In this document: positions 25,601-33,898 of the stretch, in pieces | Layout: the number at the start of each line of letters is the position of its first letter | Numbering within the stretch: position 1 is the first letter of the stretch | Origin: Pelodera strongyloides | Taxonomy: Eukaryota; Nematoda; Chromadorea; Rhabditida; Rhabditidae | Assembly (NCBI GenBank): GCA_036852015.1 | Contig: JAANDG010000391.1 | Location: 62,001 to 126,000, forward strand | Direction: 5' to 3' | DNA: 64,000 bases | Notes under the pieces: model-generated | Databases searched by the model: none | What the model was told of the DNA's origin: nothing | Seen by the model: only the letters and a program-made list of their open reading frames with translations | Translations under genes and position numbers: made by a program

Positions 25601-26690
25601 TAAGGTGAAATTAGTACACCTGTCATAACATTCATGTTTCAGGCGACTGTACCAAGAAGCGTTCAATCACTATCAGTTTATATCGGACCAGAAGAGTGGA
25701 AACGATTTGAAGGTATTTACTACTATTTTCTGAAAGATGTGCGTTGTTGACAGTTGAAGAGAGGTTACCCATTGCCATTGCTACGTTGATTTACTACACA
25801 CTGACTTCTGCGTATTTAGTGGTATAGTATAGTCTTTCAAATTCAGTATTTAGTGATTCGTCCTTTTTCAGTCAATCAATCACTTCATTAAATTATTCAT
25901 TCACTTCATTAAAGAGAAATATCGACCGGTTTTTGAAACACAAAGATTACGCCAGCATTATTATGCAACGTATGCAAATGAACATAAATTAGAATAAAAA
26001 ATCGAGCGAAATTCGAGCAACTTTGCATAAATACGCAAGAACTCAGATGTCCACGATGCGTTACAAAAACCGGTGCGTTTCGCTTTAAAGAGTGGTTAGC
26101 CATTGCTACAGTGATTTACTACGGACTGGCTTCTGCGTATTTAGTGGTGTATTTATTTAGAGATTGTTCATTGTTCAGTTAATCATTCACTTCATTATTT
26201 ATTTATTTATTTATTTTAGTGCCAAGTCTATCGGCTCACCTGTCGTATGTTGAACGGGGCGAATCCGATCCTGACGTACACACTTCTACAAAGGACGAGG
26301 CGGGAGACTATGAATAGAGATGCGAGTGGGGTAAGGAGACATACCGTAGTTAGTAGGAATAGTCATAGTCATACTGTAGGTTTCTTTATAGTCACACTGT
26401 ATATTTAGAATAGAACGTTAGTATATTGTAGATTTGTTTGTGTCCTATATGGAGGCGTCCTATATGGATTTATGATATTTATCGTAGTGTTCGGAGCTTA
26501 CCATATCAAGTTAGGCTTAGGCTTAGGCTAGTGTCGTGATGGATCAATAAATAATTAATTATGGGATGAACCAAGTTTTTGTTTTCAGGAAATTTTCCGC
26601 CGCGAGGATGCACCTGACCGCTATCACCTGCACGTACTCACCAAGTTGCATTCGGATTTGAATTCGCTCGCGTCGCGGATCAAGAATTAA
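6627..26690 (+). CDS. sbp-1: Sterol regulatory element-binding protein (SREBP), nematode SBP-1 orthologue
   Basis: Membrane-bound bHLH-zipper factor that controls fatty-acid and lipid synthesis after proteolytic release from the ER/Golgi. 31 coding exons give 1,133 residues: 6627-6711, 9153-9312, 9853-9987, 10399-10594, 10962-11138, 11661-11789, 12065-12124, 12403-12547, 17497-17571, 17820-17938, 18152-18253, 18601-18639, 18814-18864, 19017-19149, 19345-19418, 19688-19783, 20001-20135, 20526-20585, 21022-21156, 21548-21699, 21813-21909, 22261-22387, 22525-22619, 22852-22945, 23513-23675, 24684-24755, 25008-25104, 25368-25483, 25643-25712, 26220-26330, 26589-26690. N-terminus: acidic start, then Gln/Pro/His-rich activation region with [12 protein letters not shown] and a FSPPN block. 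Residues 378-386 are acidic, followed by the bHLH ([20 protein letters not shown]). The tyrosine in KKYR is the SREBP hallmark. TM1 is near 513-532, a short lumenal loop follows, and TM2 is near 570-592. The C-terminal regulatory domain has [34 protein letters not shown] and [11 protein letters not shown], as I recall from C. elegans SBP-1. All phases agree. Intron 10 begins with GC. ATG 6627 is the first after an in-frame stop. Confidence 0.95.
6748..6900. repeat. MITE with GGGGTTTCCAAGTAT termini, copy 1
   Basis: Left end GGGGTTTCCAAGTAT pairs with right end ATACTTGGAAACCC. The interior has CACGAGAAT, a TATATATGCAG segment and AATACGGTAGTATTGA, all shared with 51162-51312 (opposite orientation) and with the split copy at 43989-45792. 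It lies in SREBP intron 1. Confidence 0.85.
7003..7140. repeat. Cluster of GC-rich triloop hairpins
   Basis: Within otherwise AT-rich intron 1 there is a palindrome CGCCAGGCGCGC-TAT-CGCGCGCCTGGC followed by three copies of GCGGCC-TTC-GGCCGC, each a perfect stem with a three-base loop. A related pair of hairpins with GAA and GTA loops lies at 37979-38041. No coding function is visible. Confidence 0.8.
7430..8040. repeat. Tandem repeat, about 110-119 bp unit, five copies
   Basis: The units share the block GATTCGCCGTGGTCCCCTTC followed by CCGGCTGCCACGATTCCGA and then ACTTGTCCTAATTCTGCC. The first three copies are spaced exactly 110 bp (7461, 7571, 7681), later ones about 118-119 bp and more diverged. 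In SREBP intron 1. The open frames on the minus strand here are by-products of the repeat. Confidence 0.85.
8101..8370. repeat. Dispersed repeat, copy 1 (ends TATAATAGTAGAT)
   Basis: Shares with 8793-9050 an ordered set of blocks: GGGGAAGRTGGTAG at the left, GGCGCGC, TTATTGATTT, ATTGGCTACGGTC, GGAACGTGCACAG, and a right end TATAATAGTAGAT. It may be a non-autonomous Helitron-like element on the minus strand (5' end starting TC), but I cannot confirm the other terminus. Confidence 0.6.
8793..9050. repeat. Dispersed repeat, copy 2 (ends TATATAATAGTAGAT)
   Basis: Second, diverged copy of the 8101-8370 repeat, in the same order and orientation, ending just before SREBP exon 2. The right end TTTATATAATAGTAGAT resembles the CTTTATATAATAAGATT ends at 14080, 37592 (reverse) and, with one change, 47892 (reverse). 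Confidence 0.6.
9672..9846. repeat. Tandem repeat, about 33 bp unit, in SREBP intron 2
   Basis: Roughly five imperfect units built on TGTCTCTTCGCTCCGATTT then GGCACTGATATCGC. It ends six bases before the acceptor of SREBP exon 3, so the last unit supplies part of the 3' splice region. The long open frames on both strands are repeat artefacts. Confidence 0.75.
10114..10246. repeat. Inverted repeat (hairpin, arms about 45 bp)
   Basis: CAAGGGTCGGCAACACCGTA and the following 20-odd bases on the left are matched by the reverse complement on the right (ending GTTGCCGACCCCTTG). The short centre has two GTGAATAAGAATG copies. MITE-like, in SREBP intron 3; no other copy seen. Confidence 0.8.
10634..10699. 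repeat. (GT)n microsatellite
   Basis: About 66 bp of nearly uninterrupted GT dinucleotides shortly after the donor of SREBP exon 4. The translated Cys/Val runs are not protein. Confidence 0.95.
11146..11331. repeat. TTAA-flanked MITE (TTAAAGCGAAAT family)
   Basis: Starts TTAAATCGAAACACCGGCCG and ends CCGGCCGGTATTTCGCTTTAA-like, with inner arms GTTTTTGAAACGCAT and ATGCGTTTCGAAAAC. It begins eight bases after the 3' edge of SREBP exon 5, so it lies immediately downstream of that donor site. Confidence 0.8.
12768..13234. repeat. Tandem repeat, about 200-230 bp unit
   Basis: Blocks TTAGTTTCTGTTGACTATAT and CTCCTAAATTGTCTGCAACT start each unit, and CCTTTTGAAACCTACACCAA then TATCAAACACGGGGATA ends it. 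Two full copies and a short third start (13199-13234). In SREBP intron 8. Confidence 0.85.
13320..13960. repeat. Diverged tandem repeat, about 120 bp unit
   Basis: Repeated phrases such as GTTCTTTGAAC, ATCGCTCGG, ATACTCCGC, TTTGTGTGGC and GTGAGCGCTC recur at about 120 bp spacing, with a more distant unit near 13855-13960. Both strands keep open frames by chance of the repeat. In SREBP intron 8. Confidence 0.65.
14049..17440 (-). mobile_element. 5'-truncated, frameshifted non-LTR retrotransposon (CR1/Jockey type)
   Basis: Minus-strand element inside SREBP intron 8, antisense to the host gene. The AP-endonuclease part (about 17440-16880) has [19 protein letters not shown] and SSDHSAVTF, but its N-terminus is missing. 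The reverse transcriptase (about 16840-14711) shows [18 protein letters not shown], the [13 protein letters not shown] block, [11 protein letters not shown] and the catalytic FADD ([10 protein letters not shown]). The frame breaks between endonuclease and RT (near 16870) and again near 15640 between VLGP and [10 protein letters not shown], so it is inactive. The 3' end is a (TTTG)n tail (on the + strand CAAA repeats at 14049-14066), as expected for CR1-like elements with short-repeat tails. The 5' end abuts an ATT/AAT microsatellite just before SREBP exon 9. Confidence 0.9.
17440..17488. repeat. TTTA/AAT microsatellite at the LINE 5' border
   Basis: TTTATTTATTTATTTATTA followed by about eight AAT units lies between the truncated LINE and the acceptor of SREBP exon 9 (TTGTTTAG, ending 17496). 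Confidence 0.9.
21399..21560 (+). repeat. 81-bp tandem duplication carrying a 3' splice site
   Basis: Two identical 81-bp copies (21399-21479 and 21480-21560) starting GGGGAATTCCCC. Each contains the acceptor GCTTTAG followed by CTGCACCTTTTGTG, the first bases of SREBP exon 20. Only the second acceptor (21547) opens into the conserved exon. Using the first would add 81 in-frame bases but read a TAG stop. Confidence 0.9.
23147..23172. repeat. Interstitial telomere-like repeat
   Basis: About four CCTAAG units (the complement of the nematode telomere unit TTAGGC) in SREBP intron 24. Confidence 0.9.
23796..23912. repeat. Dispersed repeat shared with 43212-43460
   Basis: ATTGCTTTTTACATGGAACT and TCACTTATGAGTGAGCGAAA, followed after about 35 bp by AAAACTTGCGCGA and GTCGTAATGTTATG, match blocks in the same order at 43212-43460. 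In SREBP intron 25. Confidence 0.7.
24094..24650. repeat. GC-rich minisatellite (CAGCCGCGTAGGGGGGCACCGGC units)
   Basis: Two repeat fields in SREBP intron 25. The first has units containing GTAGCCAGCCGCGCATATTGG. The second (about 24417-24596) is a 23-24 bp unit built on AGGGGGGCACCGGCCAGCCG, about eight copies. An outer inverted pair (CAACCGCGCAGCGCACCCCC near 24275 and its complement near 24615-24640) flanks the second field. Long open frames exist on both strands, but they are compositional artefacts. Base composition is very unlike the surrounding AT-rich introns. Confidence 0.85.
25909..26088. repeat. TTAA-flanked MITE (TTAAAGCGAAAT family), diverged
   Basis: Begins TTAAAGAGAAATATCGACCG and ends CCGGTGCGTTTCGCTTTAA, with inner arms GTTTTTGAAACAC and GCGTTACAAAAAC. 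It lies in SREBP intron 29. AAGAGTGGTTAGCCATTGCTAC just to its right repeats AAGAGAGGTTACCCATTGCCAT about 330 bp upstream. Confidence 0.75.
26511..26528. repeat. Interstitial telomere repeat (TTAGGC)3
   Basis: Three perfect TTAGGC units in SREBP intron 30. Single or double units also occur near 30650 and 48672. Confidence 0.9.
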
Positions 26691-28220
26691 ATAGTTGAGC
26701 GATTTTTCTCCCTTTCCAGCTTCACTGTGGAGCGTTATACTTTTAGTGATTCACTTTTATTGATTGATTTTATTATTTTCTCCTTCTCTTTTTTTGTGTT
26801 CTGACATTCTGACCTCGCCCATTGTAGTGCTTTTTCTGCATTGATTTTTTTTTTCTTTTTTTTTTTTTTTTTTTGTACAACTAATATTTCAGGAAGTATT
26901 ATCGATTTTTGAGCTAGCCGAACTTTGTAGATTTCTTTTGATACACTAGCCAGAGCATGAGCTCAAGCCCAAATTTGAACTCAAAGTAAGCCCAGTCATT
27001 TTATTGTTTGGAGTTTTTTGTATGAGATTTACAGCATTTAAAAAATTTGAAATTGCACTTCGTTGATTTTACTCGTAATAGTTTTTTGTTCCTTGAGTAC
27101 ATTAAGTTGATTGACGTAATTCTTATACATCTGATTTCTGATTTTTCGAATTTGATTAAACTAATGAGCTAATGATGGTTAATTGTTTCCTGAAGCTGAA
27201 GGATATTACTTTTTTATGTAATTGAATCATTAGGTTCATTAGATTTGTATGTGGTTCAATATCATTTAGTTTTGTAGACTCATGTTTGCTCAGATTAATT
27301 ACAAACCATTCTGTGACCATTTTCCGGCCGTTTTTGAGAAGAATTAGTCGTCAAATGGTCGCCAAATGGTTTGGACTTTGGACATGTAAAAGCCCGATAT
27401 TCGATGCCAAATGGTTAACATTTGGCCGTTTCTCTCCTTTGTTTTACTTGTGATATGTTAATTTGTTAATGCTGGAAGTAGTGTTTTTGTACATATTGCA
27501 TTTTAATAATTGTCTGATGTTTACCACTTATACGGTAGTTTTTCTTTAGTTTGGACCCTTTTTGTTTATTTTAATTTGAACCCTTTTTTGTTTATTTTAG
27601 TTTGGACCCTTTTTGTTTAATTTTATTTTTGCTCAAGTGTGCTTTGGTTCTGCAGGAATAGGTTACCGTGCGTGTGTATTAGTTAGTTAACTGGTAATTT
27701 TAGTTGGTTTGCAAATTATCTTAATTATTCTTAAAATTAGAATTACACATAGATTGCCTGCAATTCGTAATTAAGGGCTACAGGGACTTGCAGGTTTTTT
27801 AATTAGATTTGAACTTTAGTCGATTGATATTTTTAGTGTTATATATACTTGCGTGCGAGTATTTTTGTTGTTTTTAGTTATTAGCATTTGCCTTTATTAT
27901 TAATATTCAGTTATTAACATTATTATTGTTATTAATATGCATCATTTACTGTTTGTTGCTTGACTATTGATGTTTGTCGAATATATGTTAATGAAGATTT
28001 TTTGTGTTTTTCCTTATGTTAAGAAACGCGGTTTTACCAGAGATGAGCACTTGCCTTATTGTTCAAAGAGAAACTTTTTACGGACCTGACGATGAGTTTT
28101 TGTCCAGCGCACGCGGCCCACAGTCCCAGTGCGCAGTATATGCGCCAGAAGCGCGCGATCAAGGGGCGGTGCCGGCGAACACATACAATCAGTGCGTGAG
28201 GTACAGTACAACTTCACGAT

Positions 28221-28240
28221 GGGGGGGGGGGGGGGGGGGG
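28221..28240 (+). repeat. Uninterrupted G20 tract
   Basis: Twenty consecutive G residues. Long monoG tracts are known as a special class in C. elegans, where the DOG-1 helicase is needed to maintain them. Confidence 0.95.
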
Positions 28241-28284
28241 CGAAAAGGGCATGTGGGTGAAATTTAGTATACTGTTGGGTGTAG

Positions 28285-28550
28285 GGTAGTAGGAATATAT
28301 TTTGTAGTTAGTTTTATAGTGTACCGTACAATATGGATATATATTATGTTCCACTATAATATAGAATTCCTTGCATTTCTGTGTAGTTTTAGTGCCGCTT
28401 GAATTCTTTAAGTGCGCAGTGTTTTAAGCACAACATAGGATGTCTGTGTTAATGTACTTTTATTAGCACTATGTATGTATTTTACATTTTCCGATTTTAA
28501 TGAATAGAGACTTGTACTTGTACTTAGGGTATGTTTCCTATAGGTACCTA
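28285..28550 (+). other. Orphan 3' flank of a lost receptor copy
   Basis: GTAGTTTTAGTGCCGCTTGA then ATTCTTTAAGTGC and the following about 150 bp match the sequence downstream of receptor A (33485-33640) and, less well, downstream of C (42550-42610). The preceding TAGGAATATATTTTG also matches the receptor A 3' UTR. No matching coding exons precede it here; the G20 tract sits where the last exon should be. Confidence 0.65.
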
Positions 28551-29483
28551 TTTTCGAAATAGAATTGTTTCTAGATCTTAGAAGGGCGGGACTGCGGTGT
28601 TATTGTTAGAAACATTTTAGGAACAAACAATGGCTAAACATAAGATTAAAGCTTTTCCATTGTTTTTTTTTCGATGCTTGTTTAAATCTACTGATACACC
28701 TGTGTTTATTTTCGTACGATAATACATAGCTTCTAAACTGAGAACAATGGCAATTTGTGCCGCTACTAAGCCTTTTTCTCTGCTTCCTGGTTTTCCCGTT
28801 CGTTTCTAACAAGTACTACATAGATTCAATGTGTTACACAGTTTTAGCATAAATGACTAACAAGACACAGGAAAGAGAAGAAAAACAGAGACCTGTTTTT
28901 GTTTTTCACTTTTTTTTACTCGATCACAGCTGAATTTCCCAGCTCAGGTGATTGCGACACTTAGCGTGCTAATTAATAGTTAATTAATGTTTGTGCATTG
29001 GACGAAGATTGTAGTTGCATGTTCAAGTTTTTTATAAGCACCCGTCCACTATTGAAACTCTGGGGGGTTGCGAAACATCGCGCGGCAAGATCCTGGCGAA
29101 GTCGCGGCGGACTGACGAAAAAAGCGAAGTGGCCAAAAGGGTAGGCCCGAACTCCGAACATAGCCTAGTGTTTTTTTGGACGCTGCGCACCAGTCGGCGC
29201 ACTGCCAAAGTTAGCGCTTAGTCTAACAGTTGCCAACGATGTTGCGTAGTGGCCGATAGTTGATGGTCAACCTAGTAAAAATGACTTTGCCAAGGTTATC
29301 AGGTCGCTATTCGAACATAACGAAGTTTGTTCGAATGGCGACCCTATCGTTACATAGCATTGATTATTTCCAACAAAATGCAACGAACTTCTAATGTTCT
29401 AACATCACTCTAGGTATTTCACTTCTCTCGATTTTTTTCTTTATTCATTCATTTTGCACGTATGTAAGTGCACGTACACGTTT

Positions 29484-29590
29484 GGTCACACAGTTGGAGT
29501 TGAACTTCCCACACTTATATCCTACCTTTTTTCGTGCATGTCTATAATGATGGATGATGCACTAGTTGTAGTCATTTAAAAAATATGAAA
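29484..29590 (+). promoter_or_regulatory. Conserved upstream block of receptor A
   Basis: GGTCACACAGTTGGAG, then CCCACACTTATATCCTAC and GATGATGCACTAGTTG, 388 bp before the ATG. The same ordered words occur before receptors C and D. Role as a promoter is inference from position and repetition; it may simply reflect recent duplication. Confidence 0.45.
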
Positions 29591-29871
29591 CTTGTTATTC
29601 ATTTGTTTCGCGCGCCACTAGAGCAACATAACGGCCAGTTTTTGAAATGTATATTGGACACTGTATTCCCATGTATTGTATGCAAATAACTGCGCGATTT
29701 TTATTCTAATTACAATAATTTGCATACAACGTATGGGAAAGAATTAGTCCGACATAAGTTTTAAAACCGACTGTTATACCGCTTCCGCTATTCCGCCTTG
29801 TTCCGGTAGCTTACGCCTTCCGGGTGCCTAAGCTGTCCGTATATACCATGCATGTATGCGTTTGAATTTAG

Positions 29872-32800
29872 ATGTGGATTGATCTCTACAATCTACACTT
29901 TGTACTCGGCTACGTCCACCTGTTCTTAGCACTTATACTTAACTTATTTCTGATTTACTTGATTAAATATGAAACGGTATCGGCCCTGGGAAGTTACCGC
30001 CACCTGCTAACATTGATGAGTATCTACGAGATTCACTATTCTGCGGTGTACGCGATTACTTCACCAGTGAGTTTTGTTTGCAATTTGTAAAGTGTATTTT
30101 GCTTTAGAACTTACAGTACCGGTAGCATAAGCGTGTACAAGTGAACTGATGGAGAAGTCTTGCATAAATAATAAGACCGATGGTCTTTAGATAGATAAAT
30201 TACATATAACCGTAGGATTGCCTTTTGATCATAAGTTATTTATGTAATCAATAAATCTTTATTATTAAAGACCTTGGGTCTTATTGTGTATGCAGATTAG
30301 GACAGCTGCGTTACAGGTGATCTACACCACAGAATCCTTTTTATTCGTTTTCATCGACGGGTTTTTCGTACGTCGTCTCGATGCAACTGCAGCTCAAATG
30401 CTGCAAGTATACATAGAGTCTTCCTACGCGGCAACGATGGTGATATTAACAGTGCACTTTGTATATCGATATATTAATATTTGCAAGTAAGGTGGATTTG
30501 CACGGCAGAATTGCTAGCCTGCGCCTCATTAGATCAGGTGGACAGCGCGTCCCCCAACAAATGTCCGCCACATTCATTATCTTTATACAGAACAAAGAAC
30601 AACGGTTTTTTTGTTGGAAGCGTGTTGTGCAGCGAATCCTTGTCTTACTTGTTAGGCTTATTAGGCTTAGGCTTTCAAGGGAATGACATGGGGTCCTTAT
30701 GGAGTTTGAAACTGAGGTATAGTTCATTTTGTAGAGGTTTGAATGCTGATAAAAACTGTGCTTTCAAAAATTGCTAAACGTAACAATCCGAGCAGTTGTG
30801 AGCGAAAGAACCGCCCGTCACAGCGTCTACTCACTGCGACTACCCATTGCGCGAGAGCTGCGAACATCTTGGATTGTTTTATTTCGCTCTTAATTAAGTA
30901 AACGGGTTGTTACGTTTCGCAATTTATCACAATTAAAAATTCTACAAAATGAGCTATGCGTCATATGTTAACTTCATAATGATCCATTATAATTCCTGTG
31001 TTATGGTGAGCACGATTGATAGCCTGGAGCTCATCACTGTTATTTTCAGAAAACATCTCATGTTTTTATTCGAAACACCACGGGGTATCCTATTTACCTC
31101 ATCTATAATGATCTTCCTCGTTGCCTTGTATGGTTCGGTAGCGTGGGTGTTCTTTAATCCCACACCCGAACGTAGCGCTAGAGTGGCACAGCTAACCGAG
31201 ACAGCGTTTCACCTGAAGAGCAACGAGATAGCCTACAGTCTGATCGAGTACAAGGTTTGAGAGATTTAGCATTCTGCAGTTTCTTGTAGTCATCAAACAG
31301 ACATTATTGAAGTGTTGGCTATGATAAGTCGTCAATCTACATCGTTCCCTTTGAGGTTCTTGACAAGGGCAGCGTTTTAGGTCTATGACTACGTTCTCAG
31401 GCACGCAGCGCGCAAATGCGTAATCGCGTCCGCGGAAAAGGGATGGCTTTTTGACATGGTCAAGGCGGAGACGCAGAAAAGAGGTTTCTCTGTGTCTCGA
31501 ATTGTTCAATGAAAATTTGCAACCTTTTCCCGCGGTTGCAGATACGCTTTCCGCGCTGCGCGCCTGAGAACCAGAGGATTTGGCAGCCTTGAACCATCTC
31601 TCTTCGCCAATTTGTTGTGTAGTGTCCCAAGCAACGTCCTGTTTGGAAAGCGCTTCAACAAAAGTTATGGTTGCAACCCATTGGTAAGAATATAGTATTA
31701 TTTACAGACTCTCTCCAACAAATGGGATCTCTTCGCTTTGTGCGGTATGGGAATACTCGCTTGCATATTCATGTTCTGCTTATCTTGTATTATTACATGC
31801 GGCTTGCTTACTTACCGCGCTTTTTCACAACTTCAGCATTTGTTCACGAAGAAAGTCCGTGATATTCAAGGACAATTATTCAAAAGTCTCATTGTATTGG
31901 TAGGCTTATTATCCGGATTATTGTTCTTTTTTCGTCCAACAATCGACGTCTGCATAGGAAATGGGTGAACCCATTTGGATACGGTTTCCTGCCCATCTGG
32001 TGATCAATTCGTGACAAACTCGAGGCCAATTTTCATCGAAAACCGTCATCAGTTGGTCACCAAATGGTCATGAACCAGTCGTGAACCTATGGGTTTTTTT
32101 TCCCGATAAAATCCATTTGGTGATGGGCCAACGACGTTTTTTTGTGGATTCGGCAATTATTTCGTTTTCTTGTGTTTATTGCTGAAACGTACTTGTCGCC
32201 TATTGTTCGTATTCTTATTTATAACAACCGGTCTTTTGGAACAGTTTTTGGAGCCGCATCCCCATGCCTCATATGCAAATGAGTATGATTATCATAAAAA
32301 AATCGAGCACAATTCGAGCTCACTTGCAAACTACACAGAGTGCAATTGTCCATGGTACTTTTCAATCCCGGGGGTTAGGTCGCTCTAATAATTTAATTAA
32401 CCGCTTTCCTTTCTAGTCTCTGGTACCAGTCGTCACAATTTACTTGCCTTGCGTTGTGGTATTCTATGGCCCAATTTTTGGGCTGGGCGTACAGGATAAT
32501 GGTATATGGCTGCAAATTCTTGGCTCAACAAGTCCTGTAATCGACCCTATTGTGGTGATATACTTTATTGGTAAGGATAACTGTAATGAAGTTTATTACA
32601 AACTAAACAAGGACACTCCCACTTAAAGGGAATCGCAAGCCGGTTTTGCATGTTGGCCTCAAAAAAAAGCTTGCGTTTTGAAGGTAAGGAAAGTGAAAAT
32701 AAAAATAAACAAAAACTTTCATGTAAGAAGAAAAACAATTTCAAACTCCTCCAAAAAACTCCTTCAGCATGGGGTTCGAGTCGTGTGGACAGAGCTAAGC

Positions 32801-33388
32801 CAAATCGCTGTCCACGGGACGGTTTGAATTATCGGCTCGCCTCAACCCACCCTTTGCGTGCGGTGCGGCGGGTTTTGTTCACGTTTATGACAAAATCTCA
32901 AATATTTTATTCTGGCGCCATTTTTATGGGTTTACTGTATTGGGCGCTCTTCGAGATTTACTTAGTCTGCGCCAGGAGATGCCTTACTGCGCAGAATCCC
33001 CCTTGACATGCCCTTTAAATTCTGAAAAATTCCGAAAGGTCGTGCGGTGCGCATATTGCCTGACTGTAATTTCCATCTTTTTCTTGGAAAAGCAGTTAAT
33101 AAGTTGTGCGGCGGCTATTTTCGGGTGCCTCGTTAGGCTTTCTAGAGAACGATCCCTGGTCGGTAGCTCCTTACTGGCGACGTTACGGACTGCGCTACCG
33201 TCACCACAATTAGCGAGTTCTATTTAGGAGACTACCGGAAAGCGACTTTGCGAATTGTTCGCCGTCATATTCTTCGGCAGAATGTCGTTTTGCCTGAAGA
33301 AACGAATGCGCCTTCTAGAAATAAAGGACCTACGACAACTATGTCAACAAGCCGTCAACTGGCTCCACTAGCAATAAGTCACCAGTAG
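29872..33388 (+). CDS. Str/Srj-type seven-transmembrane chemoreceptor, copy A
   Basis: Six exons: 29872-30066, 30317-30486, 31050-31254, 31708-31899, 32417-32570, 33228-33388; 358 residues, as expected for the family. Likely a chemosensory GPCR in sensory cilia. Exon 1 carries TM1-TM2 with LGSYRHLLTLMSIYEIHYSA. Exon 2 carries VHFVYRYINIC, typical of Str/Srj TM3. Exon 4 has FCLSCIITCGLLTYRAF and the loop QLQHLFTKKVRDIQGQ. Exon 5 has TM6-TM7 with YLPCVVVFYGPIFG and the family signature PVIDPIVVIYFIG, and exon 6 opens with DYRK and a basic tail. Splice phases 0,2,0,0,1 are shared by all four copies. First of four tandem paralogues on the same strand. All exons are open with canonical splice sites, so it looks functional. 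Confidence 0.9.
31389..31572. repeat. MITE with TACGTTCTCAGGCRCGC termini, copy 1
   Basis: Left TACGTTCTCAGGCACGCAGC and right GCGCTGCGCGCCTGAGAACC are inverted. Inner arms (AATCGCGTCCGCGGAAAAG versus CTTTTCCCGCGG; GGAGACGCAGAAAAGAGG) also pair. Inside intron 3 of receptor A. Other copies: 41003-41180, 41545-41673, 46620-46810. Confidence 0.8.
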
Positions 33389-33898
33389 AACTTTAAGTAG
33401 TTAGGTAGGAGTATATTTTAACGTATTTTGTTTTAGTAGTACATCCTACTGTATCTTACTATTGTTTCGTATTGTTTTCTTCTTTAATTTCCATGTAGTT
33501 TTAGTGCCGCTTGAATTCTTTTCAAGTGCACGATGTTTAAAGGGCATCACGTGATGTTTTTGTACATAAACGCAAAGAAAAGTGCTTTTACTTTACAATG
33601 TCCATGAATGGAGACCGATGTGGACTATTAAGGCAAAGTGTCGTATATAAAAGTGTCTCCGGCTAGATGCTATACGGTATTTTACCCACTCTCACACTTG
33701 CGAAACACGACAAGTGCTATTTTTTCTGTGCACTGATGGACGATGTACTCAACAAAATATATGAAAGTCGTTATTACTGTTGATCGTTATGCTCACGTTA
33801 GTTAGGCGTAAAGCTATGTTTAGTGCCTTGGATCCTACATTCTCATGCAGCGTTTCGTAACTTTTCCGGTTGAAACTGATGGATATAGTGGAATTTAG
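33389..33898. other. intergenic between receptors A and B
   Basis: Receptor A 3' flank (GTAGTTTTAGTGCCGCTTGA block) followed by the receptor B upstream region. Near 33690-33735 it has CTCACACTTGCG and GATGGACGATG, a weaker version of the upstream block of A, C and D. The copies are therefore only about 510 bp apart here. Confidence 0.6.

Larger units (their letters stand above)
26691..29871. other. intergenic region between SREBP and the receptor array
   Basis: Contains the SREBP 3' UTR (polyT tract 26855-26873; two AGTTTGGACCCTTT units and a variant reading AATTTGAACCC near 27545-27615), a GC-richer patch at 28030-28250 with no recognisable exon, a G20 tract, an orphan receptor-like 3' flank, a degraded TTAA-family hairpin near 29620-29790, and the receptor A upstream block. 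No supported gene. Confidence 0.6.

Noticed and set aside
28004..28267. An 87-residue frame in the GC-rich patch, possibly a last receptor exon
   Set aside because: None of its three frames matches the receptor C-terminus (DYRKA…), and it runs into the G20 tract.
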